The position numbers and the translations under genes are program-made. Source: Impatiens glandulifera (Eukaryota; Streptophyta; Magnoliopsida; Ericales; Balsaminaceae). From it: a DNA stretch of 64,000 bases. The first letter of the stretch is position 1. The number at the start of each line of letters is the position of its first letter. The stretch lies in NCBI RefSeq assembly GCF_907164915.1, contig NC_061869.1, positions 10,341,721 through 10,405,720 of the forward strand. The letters are read 5' to 3'. Below, in pieces: positions 49,106 through 60,892 of the stretch. The notes below the pieces were generated by a model. The model was not told the origin of the DNA. It worked only from the letters and a program-made list of their open reading frames with translations, and made no database searches.

Positions 49106-51058
49106 TCAAGTGGACCAATTTCGATGATTCATAACAAGCGTGTTAATAATAGATTTCGTCTCATTATCCTCCTCCTCGACGAAATCTAAGTCTTCACTGA
49201 TTACCACATCCTCAGGTGCTTTTATGATATTGAGTTGATCCTTTAGCAATCTAATCTCAGCTCGCATCTCTAAAATATACCCTATTATAAATGCAAGACA
49301 TGTAAAAAGCAAGGTCAGCATGTGTAATCTTTTGATTTATAATGAAATCATATTGTTAGGTTATATGTTCAAACACTAATATGCAAATGACATGACATGT
49401 GTACTTTTTAGCTAGCTATCAATGATAATGATATAAATTTTGAATAGTGGTTTAAACTAATATAATTAGAATTGGAATCGATTTAAAATTGATTTTGAAA
49501 TTCTATTTCCAATTCTACTAAAATTTGATAATAAATTCCAATTCAATTAAGTTTGAAAAATTATAAAATTTTAATTAAATTCTAATTTTTTATGTTTGGA
49601 ATAAAAAATATAATACAATTTGAATATATTATCTATATTACTACAATATTGGTTTGACACAACTTATTAGTATAGTTCAAGTGTCAAAAGTTTTTTGTCT
49701 AGATATCGATCTCATTAATAATACAAATATTGGTTCGACATGCTAACTTACTAAATAAATACAATATATACTGATTCGAGATATTAACTTTCTAAATTCG
49801 AAAAACAGTATCATATATATATATATATATTTATGTATATGTCGAAATGTAGCCTAACTACTAACAGAATTATAAGAACACATTTTCTGAATTTTATTCT
49901 AATTCTAATTTTAATTCTAATTTCAATTCATAATCTTAGATGGAGTACCAAATTTAAGAATTTGAATTACACCTCAATTCCAATTCTATGTTTACCAAAA
50001 CACTTCATTCTTGAAAATCATACACATTTCAAATTACGATAAGATATGAACACACAAAAACCCGAAAAACACTTACTTGATTTCAACAAGCTTGCCTTTA
50101 CCACCATCTCAACTATTTTGCACAAATACTCATTCTCCATTTCTATCAGATGATTGATTTGTTTCACTTTATGAATCTCCTCTGGGTGAATCTGAACAAT
50201 ACATGTAAAACAAATATTACAATAATATTCATACAAATACCTTGTTTTGACAAATTTCTTTAGAGGTGTATAAAATGAAGAAGCTTTATCTAAACAAATC
50301 ATTGTTATTAAGATGAGATAAATAAACATTTTACTAATTGTATGTAAAACTTCTTTGTAGCATCATTTTTCAAAGTGTTAGTTGATAACTGTGAAGGAAT
50401 CAAAGAATCCAATAGATATAAACTTAAATTAATAGAAAAAAAGTATAAATTCAATTCCCTTATTACTTTGAGATCTTTTTCCTTATTGTCCACATCAATT
50501 TGCATCTTCTTTTCCATCTTCTTAGCCAAGATTTCATTTAATATTATCCTGTAAAAATATCATATTGATAATTAAGTATTAACCATGCGCAAAGGAATCT
50601 TCTAATTTACAGATTTATATGTATTAAGATAGCGATTAATCACAAAGTTACATAGATACAACCACCAGTTAAACTACAAATGTCTAATTTGTTCATAAGT
50701 TTCATTTTTATATATAATTCTTGCTTTTTCTTTCTTCCTTTATATATATTTATCGATTATCACATAATTAACAATTCAATTAACAGGGAAATTGTATAGA
50801 AAACACAATAAATTTGAGATAAGCTATATAGGAAAATGAATAATAATCTTGCCTGTCTAGTTGCATTCCTTCCATCAATAAGTCATCGATTTGATCGAGT
50901 GGTTTGAATACAGTATCAGCTGATTTCTTATAGAAAGTATTTGAGTCGCCATCGGATAAGGCACCATCGGATGAGGATCCAATGTGACCGGTGAATGGAA
51001 TTTCATTTGGAACCCTACCCTTTGTGTAACGGACGGATTGTGGAGACATTGGAGACAT
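49106..51058 (-). CDS. Unrecognised small charged protein, paralogue A, four exons, 192 aa
   Basis: Exons read as 51058-50853, 50548-50467, 50191-50077 and 49281-49106, and the phases fit throughout (579 bases). I do not recognise the family. The head is Ser/Pro-rich with SSSDGALSDGDS. The middle is Lys/Glu-rich and probably helical (AKKMEKKMQIDVDNKEKDLK, then EEIHKVKQINHLIEMENE). Exon 4 starts with a helical RYILEMRAEIRLLKDQLN, then an acidic stretch (SEDLDFVEEEDNE) and TKSIINTLVMNHRNWST. The intron 1 donor is GC (AG|GCAAGA) where paralogue B has GT. The ATG used by B 15 codons upstream is AAG here, so I start at MSPMSPQ. Selection on this gene is supported by the matching exon structure in both copies and by changes falling mostly as whole codons. 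Expression is unproven. Confidence 0.7.
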
Positions 51059-51059
51059 T

Positions 51060-51954
51060 GGAGACTTCGAATGTGAAATGAGGGAAAGAACACGACTCTC
51101 CTTTCCTCGACTTCTTGAAATGTGAAGGGATTTAACCTAGATTTTCGAGAATCGATAAATGAAATGTGTTGTTGTTCTATAAATACACTATACATATATA
51201 CACGAATAAACACGTGCTTACGCGCACAAGAAAATGACCGTCAAAAAAGAAAAATATATTAAAATTTTATTAATGAAAATAAATCATCTTATATAAAAAA
51301 ATAATAGAAATATAACAAAAATAAATAAATAAATAATAATTCAGATCTTTACAAGTGTTATATAGTCAGAATCGAGTCATATAGTTTGATATATATAAAT
51401 GCATAAAAGTTTAATAAATGAAATGTTTTTTTATGAATAATATTAAAATATAATGGAAGTTATCATAAAATTTGTCTACTTCACTTCATTCTAAATAAAT
51501 AAACATGTAAATTTGAATGGTCCCTTTTTATGTAAATTTGGATGATTAATTAGCTTATAAAATTAAATTAAATATTGAAAGGACATGATTTTACAGGTGT
51601 GATTTATATTATATAACATATTCAATTTATCATCTATTGTATTTTAGGTGTTAAAGATAAAGATGGATTTGCATATGTTAATAAAATGATTATAATTAAT
51701 TACATAATTATACCTAATTACATTCTTCCCTTATTTTAAATAATGATAATAATAAAGGAAGAATATAAATATATGATTACCTTTTATATTTGTTTTTAAT
51801 TTTTCTTTTATGTCATAGTTGTTGGTTGGTATTCACATTAATTTAAATATTATATATATTTTTAAAGTTTTAGATAAATTTAGTATATAAATTTAATTTT
51901 GTTATTGGTTTTTATTAATAATATTTATCAAAATTGTTTTTGTATTATTATTAT
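51060..51954. other. Upstream flank of paralogue A
   Basis: AT-rich, aligned with 62530-63410 of copy B. It should hold the promoter; no TATA box is singled out because the region is TATA-rich throughout. Confidence 0.5.
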
Positions 51955-54890
51955 TATTATAAATAACCCCGGGAAATCTTTTATGCAGCTCAGCACGTGT
52001 TTGGAAAATAATCGCAGGATGGCTCGAACTTCGATGTGTTTCAATTTTGATTTACGTGTTAGATATCTTTATTTTAAAATAAAATATTATTTTAAAAGAT
52101 TTTGAGAATACCGTCATCGAAGCTATCTTATTCTAGCAATGAAATTAATCATGTAAAATAATTAATTTTATTCAAATTTGAATAATATGGGCCAAATAAT
52201 AATTTGATTAAAACACGATTAAATTAACCGAACATAATTAATTTAAAAGATTATTTATTTAAAAATAGAGTCGTCAAATGGTTTTAGAAAAATTAGTGAA
52301 AGATACGTGTATAAACGTACTTTATATTAGAGTTTCTATAAGGAGTTAGGTTTTTAGTTACGCTCGGAAAAGGGTTTTTCACGCTATGTCATCCGCGCCC
52401 GTCATAAGACAATTTTATTTTTTAAAGTAAAGTCTGGCTATTACAAGATTTATTTATAACATTTATTTATTTTAATTAGTAATCCGAATATCCTAAACAA
52501 GGATATGTTTAGCTTACGTAAATAATTGTACAAAATTATTTTAAAAAAGGGCGTAACTGCGATTTAGTTGATATAAGATTAAGTAAAAACCCTAAAAAAT
52601 ATCAGAAAAGTGTTAGAATTTAAAAATAAATTCTAAACAGAGCCTTAACCAAAATATTTGTTTGGGAAATATCTCAAAAATGTTTAAATATAATTTTTTG
52701 ACCTTTTGAGATTATTTGAAAATAGACTGGGGTTCCAAAATTACAAAATAGGCCTTAGGACCAAAGTTCTAGAGTCTGGGTCTGGTCATACCGATCTAGG
52801 TTATTCCCATTGAATTTCATTTAGAGGAGGAGAGGATGGGCTTGGTCTAAACCAGGAAGGTCTTGATCAGGGCTCGGGACACTCGGTCGAGGGACTAGAG
52901 GGCTCGGTCATGGGTTTGGGAGCCTCGGTCTCGAACTTGGACTGCTCGGTCCTAAGGTTCAAGAGGCTCGGTCCTGAACTTGATTTATTTAGTCCCATTC
53001 CTAGGAAGCTCGGTCCCAGGTCTAGCTTTCCCAGTCATGGACCTGGGAGGCTCGGTCCCAGGTCAGACCTCTCGGTCTGAGGTTAGAAACCTTGGTTAGA
53101 TTCATCGATCCTTGCTCAAGAACACCAGTCTTAAGTCTCGGTCCTAACTCAAGAACATCGGTTTTTGGTCCCGGTTCGGACCGAGGATCCTCTATCCTAG
53201 TTCTCGGTCCCAAGCTAAGAACCTCGGTCCTTTGCCTTGATCCAAGAAGATCGAATGTTCTTGAATTGGTCAAGAATTACAGGTATTGTATCTTTTTATA
53301 CAAATAATAAAATCATGATTTGTAAGTTGCAACCAACTTATACGATTGTAAGGATTAAAAGCCCTAACTCTAATCACGATCAATCGATCTTTACAAATAT
53401 CAATTTCTCAAAACCGTTTTATGTCAAAATTTAAGATATTTTAAATTAGGTCATCTCATTGCCTAGTTCTTGTTCCAACCGTTTTGAAATGATGAACATA
53501 GTCGAACACAACCAAAACAAGAACATCATAGCAACTCTATAACAACTTTTGAAATCAAAATTCAAACTATTTTTTTTCAAAATTTCAGTTGGATCAAACA
53601 TGATCGAGGTGTTGATATAATGATCTGAAAATCATTCTAACATGTTTACAAACATGTTTAACAACTATTTGACTCAAAAATTCAAGCTTAAAGCTCAAGA
53701 ATATCAAATTCAAAAAATCCATATTTTCAAATCAATTTTTTATTTTTTTCCTTTTAGGTTGATTTGATCAAGTCTCTCTCAACAAAAAGTTCATACATCA
53801 TCTAAGGATACATCATCTAAGGAATGATTCTAACAAAGAAAATACGAAATTAAGCCATAGAACAAATCAAACTTGGAAAATCCCATTTTCAATCACCAAT
53901 CGAAATACAAAGAATCTGGAAGTTTACCAATCAAATTAAGGGATTTTGTTTGATGAATTGGAAGAGGAGGACTATAGAGTATTTATACTCAACTAGGTCA
54001 GTTATTGAAGTCGAATTTGACTTCAATTTTACTTCTAAAATCTTATTCCACAAGTTTCTGTTCATTTTTGGTAGTCTAGCTAGAGTGTAGGGTTTGACTT
54101 CTAGATCTAAGGGAATTGAAGGCGAGGATTAGGCGAGTACATGGGAGAGAAAAATGAGAGGATTGGGTTGAGAAACGAAGGAGCGGGAGCTTTTGGAAGA
54201 TCGTTGTTGCTAGTCGTAGGTCACTGGAGTTCGCGAATAAGATGATCAAAACGACGTCATTTTGATTAGTTAAAATTTATCGTTGGCGGTTCGTCAGCGT
54301 TTCGTTGGCGCTTGGGCGATTAGACTAATGGGATTGACGTCCCGTTTGTTAATCTCATGTGAACCGGGCGCGCGCGCGCGTGCTTCTGCTATAGCAGGGT
54401 ACGTGACGTCTTCCTGGGCGTTGGATGAAAATTCGACGCTCATCATATGGTCCAAAATCCTGCAGCAAAAATTAAAAATAGTTTCGGCTAGAAAGGATTA
54501 TCAATTTATATTTTAATAAAAGAGTTATTTGAAATTGAATTTTAATCTTTTTTCTGCATTTTTCTTTATAAAAAATTCCATAAAAAATATTTTTGAGAAC
54601 ATAATAAAAATTATGTTTGTTATTTTTATTTTTGGGTATTTTGAGGTATTTATTTAATTGTTTTAAATCATATATTATGTATAATATATGTTTAAATTAT
54701 AATAAATAATTTCAAGCACTTTGGGGGTTAATTTGGGTAAAATAAATATAATATTTTAATTTCAAATTATTTTTAATTTTTATTTAAATAATCATAATAA
54801 TTAACCCTAATTTAACATTTAATCTCTTTTTAAATTATTTTAAATTTTAAATTTTAAAATATTATTAAATTAGGGACGGTCAAATAGCAT
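51955..54890 (-). mobile_element. LTR-like non-coding element inserted in copy A (minus orientation)
   Basis: Absent from copy B at the matching place (about 63410). It resembles, in inverse orientation, the element at about 56050-58080. Shared parts are a TATA-type promoter word (minus GAGTATAAATACTC, 53978-53991), a GACCGAG-rich minisatellite, AATTTATTTTTAAATTCTAA, and ACGTTTATACACGTA near the far end. A GACGACTC word follows, as near the LTR/primer-site border of some Tat/Ogre-like elements. No protein frame. Solo LTR or non-autonomous element is the best guess; exact ends are not defined. Confidence 0.55.
52862..53232 (-). repeat. Degenerate GACCGAG minisatellite
   Basis: CTCGGTC (plus strand) recurs about every 25-35 bases some dozen times, with variable spacers such as CCAGGT and AAGGTT. 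It lies inside the inserted element. The open frames over it on both strands are consequences of the repeat. Confidence 0.85.
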
Positions 54891-54896
54891 GTTTAT

Positions 54897-54897
54897 A

Positions 54898-54921
<24 letters not shown>
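54897..54921. repeat. (TA)n microsatellite
   Basis: A short TA tract at the right-hand limit of the insertion, where similarity to copy B resumes. Confidence 0.9.
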
Positions 54922-54928
<7 letters not shown>

Positions 54929-55550
54929 AATGTATAACTTATTCGGAATCGGAGTGTATTATTATTTAATATTTATAATCAATATGTTTTTGAGAAATTT
55001 GTATATGGAAAGTATGGATTTTTGGTGTTTTATCTTATACTAATAATTTTTAAATATTATTTAAAAAGCAATATCCTTTAAATATTACTATTGTATTTTT
55101 TTTAGACGCCCATCATTATTATCTTCTAAATTACTTCCATGTATAATTTTAGTATGTATAATTATAATGAAAATAATAATTAATTAATGCTATAATAATT
55201 GTTTAATGGCATAATGCCCATAATCATATAATATATTAATAAATAATCTATAAACATATACTATTACTTTTAAAATTTTAATATAATAGTTATCATTATA
55301 ATTCTAATATAACAATCCTAATTAATTATATTTATAATATTTTTTATTAAAACAAATAGCATTGTAGCAGTAATAAAAGTATAATATAAATTTATTATTT
55401 ATATTGCAAGTAATAATATATTTAATAATTATAATAACAGGATAATTATAATTATTTATATTTATAATCTACAAAGATAATTCAAATAATAAAAAAATTG
55501 TTTAAAAAATAAAATAAAAAATATAGTGAATTAGAATTACAAAAGAAACA

Positions 55551-56040
55551 TTATTATTTAATATTTATTTATTTTTACAAAATGTAACATTGAAAGGTCT
55601 ATTCATTAGGAGGAAATGTTGTTTACAAAGAAAATCTAATCACTAAATTCATGTAAGAATAGAGGTCAAATTTTATTTTATATAAGATTCAAATGATTTT
55701 AAAAATGAGTTTTTTCTATGTGGAATGAGATAATATTATATTATATTATATATATATATATATTAACATGTTAATTTTACTTAATTTGAATGATATTGAA
55801 GGTTTGTTACTTTTTTTTAATAACTTTTCTTTTGGATACTTTGATATACTTTAATATTATTTTATGTTAATAATTTTAAAGTTTATAATAATAGACACTT
55901 ATTAGTCTAGAATTATTATGTTGTAAAAGTGTATCATTATGTAATATATTAAATTTGAACATAAATATGATTAATGAGTTTCTTGACTTTTTTTTTTATA
56001 ATTGTTAATTTTTTTTTGTAAAGAAAATATAGTTGACTAA
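55551..56040. other. AT-rich DNA, no gene seen
   Basis: Low-complexity sequence with TA tracts. Nothing recognised. Confidence 0.5.
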
Positions 56041-56049
56041 TTGACTAAC

Positions 56050-58080
56050 AAAAATTAGAAATCGAATAGAAAGTTTCCTACCACGCTAGATCAATTAAAG
56101 TGTGTATCAACATCGTTAGCCTGGATGCAAACGGAACGCTGCACCTAGACGCGTGTTCGCTCTTTGGCTTAAAACGACAACGATTTAAGTTCCGGCTTGT
56201 CTTCTTCCTCTCGACGAACATGATGAACATCGATCAAAATTTGGTTATTCAAAATTGGACTCAATCGATAATCAACCAAATGCAATGATTCAAAGGCTGA
56301 AATGATCACCCTAGATTGGTTATTATTTTTCCTATGATCATAGGAATAAGTATACCCTAAACGGATGAACTCGTTCAAATACAGACAAAAGTTATTAATG
56401 GCCTTTTGTCTCCACTTGTCAATCCAACCGACTTTGGTTGGCTATAAATAACTCTTCTCGGGCAAAACGAAACCAAGGAGAACAACCTCAAGCCTCCAAT
56501 AATCCAACATTTACAAAAATCTGCAATTTAAATTTCCTAAGCTTTTTGAAATTTTTAAAAATTATGTATAATGTTCTAAGGTTCGTTTCTAGATCATCTC
56601 AAAACTTTATAAAGAGTTCAATAATAGTGTTCTCCAACTCACTATAAACTTCAATTCATGTTGTAATTCAAATTATAGACTCAAATTGAAATTTTTATAT
56701 TTTAGTTCGATACTTCTAGATCATCCATTTTCTTGATTTTAATTTGATCATAAGATCATTTCAAAGTTTTTTTTTCAAAACTAATTTGAACAAATCAATC
56801 TAAATCCAAAATACCCAAATTTGATTATGAAATGTTTTTAAATTGGGTTTTTGTTCAGAAGCTCTAACTCGAGAATTACCGTTTGAAAAGCTTCCTAACA
56901 TCTTTTAAAAGATGTTATGAACGATTTTGGATCAATTCCAATCGGTTTAAGGTATGTTTACACAATAACCGAAATCTTCAAAATTTTGAAAAAATTCAGT
57001 TCTTGAATTGGTTAAAGTTGATATTGAGTGTTCATGTTTTGGTTCTATTTGATCCCAATATGTATAAGGAAATTATTGGTTTATACCGGAATAAACCTTA
57101 AAAATCAAAAATCAAAATTTTGTTCAAGAACTGTTCATATTTATTTGACCCTCTTCCAGATTCAATGATACTTTAGGATGATAATGATGATAATGATTGT
57201 GTTCTACATGGGAAAGGAAGTTTCCCATGCCCTCGAATCAATGAACGAAGTTGTAAAGTGGAATCATCAAACCTACAGTTTTATGTTCTTGGCGTCCGAC
57301 CGAGGATTTTGTCTCCTTGGTTTTTGACCGAGAAAAACCAGCCATCCCCTACACTCACCCGAGAAATCTTGGCATCCGATCGAGGATTTTTCCTTGGTCT
57401 AGTTTTCGACCAAGAAATCAGTTAGCACTTGTCTTCCGGCTGAGAATTCAATATGGCATGATTTTCTACCGATAAACCAGTTATACCTGATTTTTGAATG
57501 AAGATCAGTGTGTGCGACCGGTGCTCAGCCTCTATATTGATCGGGCGCCTATACCCGTTGACTTCGAGTTAAAATCGGCCTAGACCTGTATATTTGACCT
57601 GATTCGCGACCCGAACACCTACTTAAAGGCTTGTTTGTTTGGGACCTTTAATTTCTAATTGTTTCTTAACCATGAGAAGCTATAAACTTTTTTATATATA
57701 TATTAACGATTTTAAAATACTTTTAGAATATTTTTATTAAAAAATATTATGATAAAGGCCAGTTTGAATTTATTTTTAAATTCTAATATTTTTCAGTTAC
57801 TTTACTCAATAATTCTCGACATTAATCCGTACCAACATTTTGGTTAAATAAAATATAATAAAATCAAATGTTTCAAAGAATTAACTAAGATTTTATGGAG
57901 TATAGACAATTCTTTATCAGTTATGTAAGACATAACGCGAAAGTCTTCCTCGAGTTTTACCAAATATTGAATTCAGAATATCTAATAAAAATACGTTTAT
58001 ATACGTATTCAAATGTTTTATTGATTTTAAATTAAAAATTAATTAGATACTCTTCAATCAAATAAATAATTTTTTAAATT
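56050..58080 (+). mobile_element. LTR-like non-coding element, plus orientation
   Basis: Second member of the family inserted at 51955-54890. It has TATA word GGCTATAAATAACTC at 56440, a block of GACCGAG/CCGATCGAGG repeats at 57295-57480, AATTTATTTTTAAATTCTAATATT at about 57767, and ACGTTTATATACGTATTC at about 57992. No protein-coding frame. Boundaries are approximate. Confidence 0.5.
57285..57480 (+). repeat. GACCGAG-type minisatellite, second copy
   Basis: Repeated CCGACCGAGGATTTT, GACCGAGAAA and CCGATCGAGGATTTT words, equivalent to 52862-53232 read on the other strand. Confidence 0.7.
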
Positions 58081-58739
58081 AATTATTTTTAATAATTTAA
58101 AATAGAAATTCCCTTTAATCAAATTATAATTTAATTATTTTAAATTAAAATAATTATTTAATTTATTAAAATAATTATAATTAATTTCAAATATCAAAAT
58201 AATTTTGATTGGTATAAAACTCTTAAATAATAATTTATTAAAATATTTGTTTTCGAATTTTAAATTTTTCCTTCAAAAATATTTACGGGACTACAATATC
58301 ATATTATTATTATTTAATTTTTTATAATTAATAAATATATAGTAGTTTTTAAAATTTAATTCCTTTTAAATTTATATTTGATTATTTTATTTATTATTAT
58401 CTTTATTACTTCCCTAACTTTAATATGATATAAGTTTAATGATACTATTCAATGTTATAATTAATTTTTTAATGTCCATAACATAAAATATATTAATTAA
58501 CAAATAATAAATTTATTATACTATATAGAGTATAATATACTAATATTATGATAATATAATAAAAAATAGTTTTCATATATAATTACTTTTTATAAATATT
58601 AAAGTAGGTATTTTATCTATTTTTTAATTAATTTCTTTTAAATATTACTATAAAGTTGTGTAACTTTTTATGTACGTAATAATTTAACAAATAATAAAAA
58701 TATAATATTACTATTTAAAAATAATAATACAATAATATC
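58081..58739. other. AT-rich DNA between element and copy B
   Basis: About 58380-58740 weakly resembles 55120-55500 and may be an older copy of the same stretch. No gene. Confidence 0.4.
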
Positions 58740-60069
58740 ATGATTACAGTAATATAAGATAATCATACAATTTATTATAAATATATTATTTGTTAATATA
58801 AATATAATTCTATTAATAATGAAAATAAAATATCAAAATAGAATACTGAATTATTAATAATGAAAATAAAATATCAAAATAGAATACTGAATTATTTAAT
58901 TCTACGACAGTCAAAAATATAAAGTTTTTATATATAATAATTATAATTGTAAATATAAAATTTATTTTGTCTACCATGTATAATAATTATAATTACAATT
59001 ACAATATAATTAATAAAAATAATTAAGAGTTCAGAGGTATATAAAAATGGTTACACCAAAATGACATGCACAAATTGGATAAAATAAAGAGCGCAAGATC
59101 CCCTCTTCTAGTAAAAAGAGATAATATTCTCGAAAGTTGGAGGTTATGCGACAAATTTCGTCAGTCTGCTTAATTGATTATGTGTAATTGCGGGCTATAT
59201 GTTTAACCCACGGGAATTAGTCGCTTCCCTAACAAACACAACATTCTCAAAAAAATATATATAAAAAAACAAGATCTAACTTGAATACTTGATTCACGTC
59301 CATAATACTTTAAATTAAATATTTTGATTTAATTTAATTTAGATAGGATGAAAATGTTACAACTTCTTACAAAGAATAAATATAATAGAAAATTAATAAT
59401 AAGGTTGAAGAAATTGTTTTTTTTTTCTGAAAATTTTAGGTTCCGTCAATTTATTTGAAGTGCGACTAATTTTCACGAATTAAACACATAATCCGTAAAT
59501 ACAAGTAACTATGTCTAGTTAAAGAAATTGTTAATCTCATATATTATAGATTATGTATAGTCAAAGAAATTGTTAATCTCATAAATTTCTAAAACTAAAC
59601 TATATATCAATATAAGAAAAAAAAAGGACTGAAATAACACTTAGTATCAATGGGAATAAAGAGACAATAATATATCTAACATTGGATTTAAAATTTATTC
59701 AATGATGTTTTCTCACTCTTCGTAACGATTAAGCGTCTCTTTAACTTAAGGGTTGCAGTTAATTTCAGCTCACTTAATAAATATTGTATTTTACAAATGT
59801 GACATAATCACTTAATTTTCTTAATTTTATAATCTAAGTCATGTTTCTAAAAAAAAAACATATCTACCATTTCACCCCCCAAAAAAAATCTCATTTTCTA
59901 ATGCCTTTCTAACAACTTCATCTATCAAGGATAAGTTGATTCAGATATATATTCAGATAGTCTGTTAATTCAAATACTTTTATATTCTTTTTACAAAATA
60001 TAAAATAACTAAAAATTTGATTTTTTTTCAATTTTAACATATAGTTATACAAAATTTTAATGATTTTTT

Positions 60070-60255
60070 TTAGAGCGCTGGGTTCCGCTTCTTCTGTAGG
60101 GTGCAACTAATTTCTGCGGGTTATACATATAGTCTGCAAACACTTAACTATTTAATCAGACGCAGAACTTGTCATCTGACGGACTCAAACTCATAAACTT
60201 AGAGAGGCCGAGAATATCCACCTCTGGTTGGCGCTAGAGTAGAAGGGGGATAAAA
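60070..60255 (-). repeat. SINE-like repeat inside copy B
   Basis: Absent from copy A at the equivalent site near 48440. Shares AATATCCACCTC with 2936-3050. GTGCAACTAATTTCTGCGGGTTATAC here resembles the complement of 59170-59225 (GCGGGCTATATGTTTAACCC), so a related inverted piece lies there too. Confidence 0.5.
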
Positions 60256-60892
60256 TTTTAATGATTTCTCCCAAAGGTTTATAGCTTAAGAAGATTTGTC
60301 GCAAAGGTTAATAATTTAAAAACAAAAGCAAATGTCTAAAAAAAGAGTGTTTAGTTTATAAAAATAATTTTTTGGATTCATAAAGATTTACATAAATGAA
60401 TAATAAGACTATTTCTAATCACACCCACCTTAGAGAATGAATATATGTGTTTTTATCATATAGTTCTCATTTCGAAATACATAAGTATCTACTATGTAGT
60501 GACAAATTAGACAAATGTGTTACTAAGGAAAGGGGATGGTCGGTCCCTTCTTCCTATACATACAACATACACAATGACAAACTAGCTAGTAATATGAAGA
60601 GAACATTATAATTCGAGTTTGAATCCGATTATAATAAAAAGATAAATTATCCTCAATAATAGTAGAAGTAGAGACTAATGTCTCTTCTCCATTGATGTTT
60701 CTAAGTTCAAACACATAGATGATCAAATGAGATGGTAAAAGTTTAACAATGTCATAAAACAAAGAAAAATACAAAACCATATGAAATTGTCAATATACAA
60801 AATAGAGCATAAGAAGTTGTGAAATGAACCAAGAAAAACTAACTTGAATTGGAAGCCGAACTGATGAATGTCTCCTTCATGAATCATATATA

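Larger units (their letters stand above)
47290..55550. repeat. Segmental duplication, copy A
   Basis: By eye this aligns with 58740-64000 through non-coding flanks, a four-exon gene and downstream DNA. It is interrupted by about 2.9 kb of unmatched sequence at roughly 51955-54890. Matching landmarks include TTATTTTGTCTAYCATRTAT (47490/58960), the TAGTGACAAATTAGA stretch (48672/60496) and AATATCCTTTAAATATTACT (55070/63551). Confidence 0.9.

Noticed and set aside
52861..53307. Open frames on both strands over the CTCGGTC repeats
   Set aside because: They follow from the minisatellite period and lie inside a non-coding mobile element.
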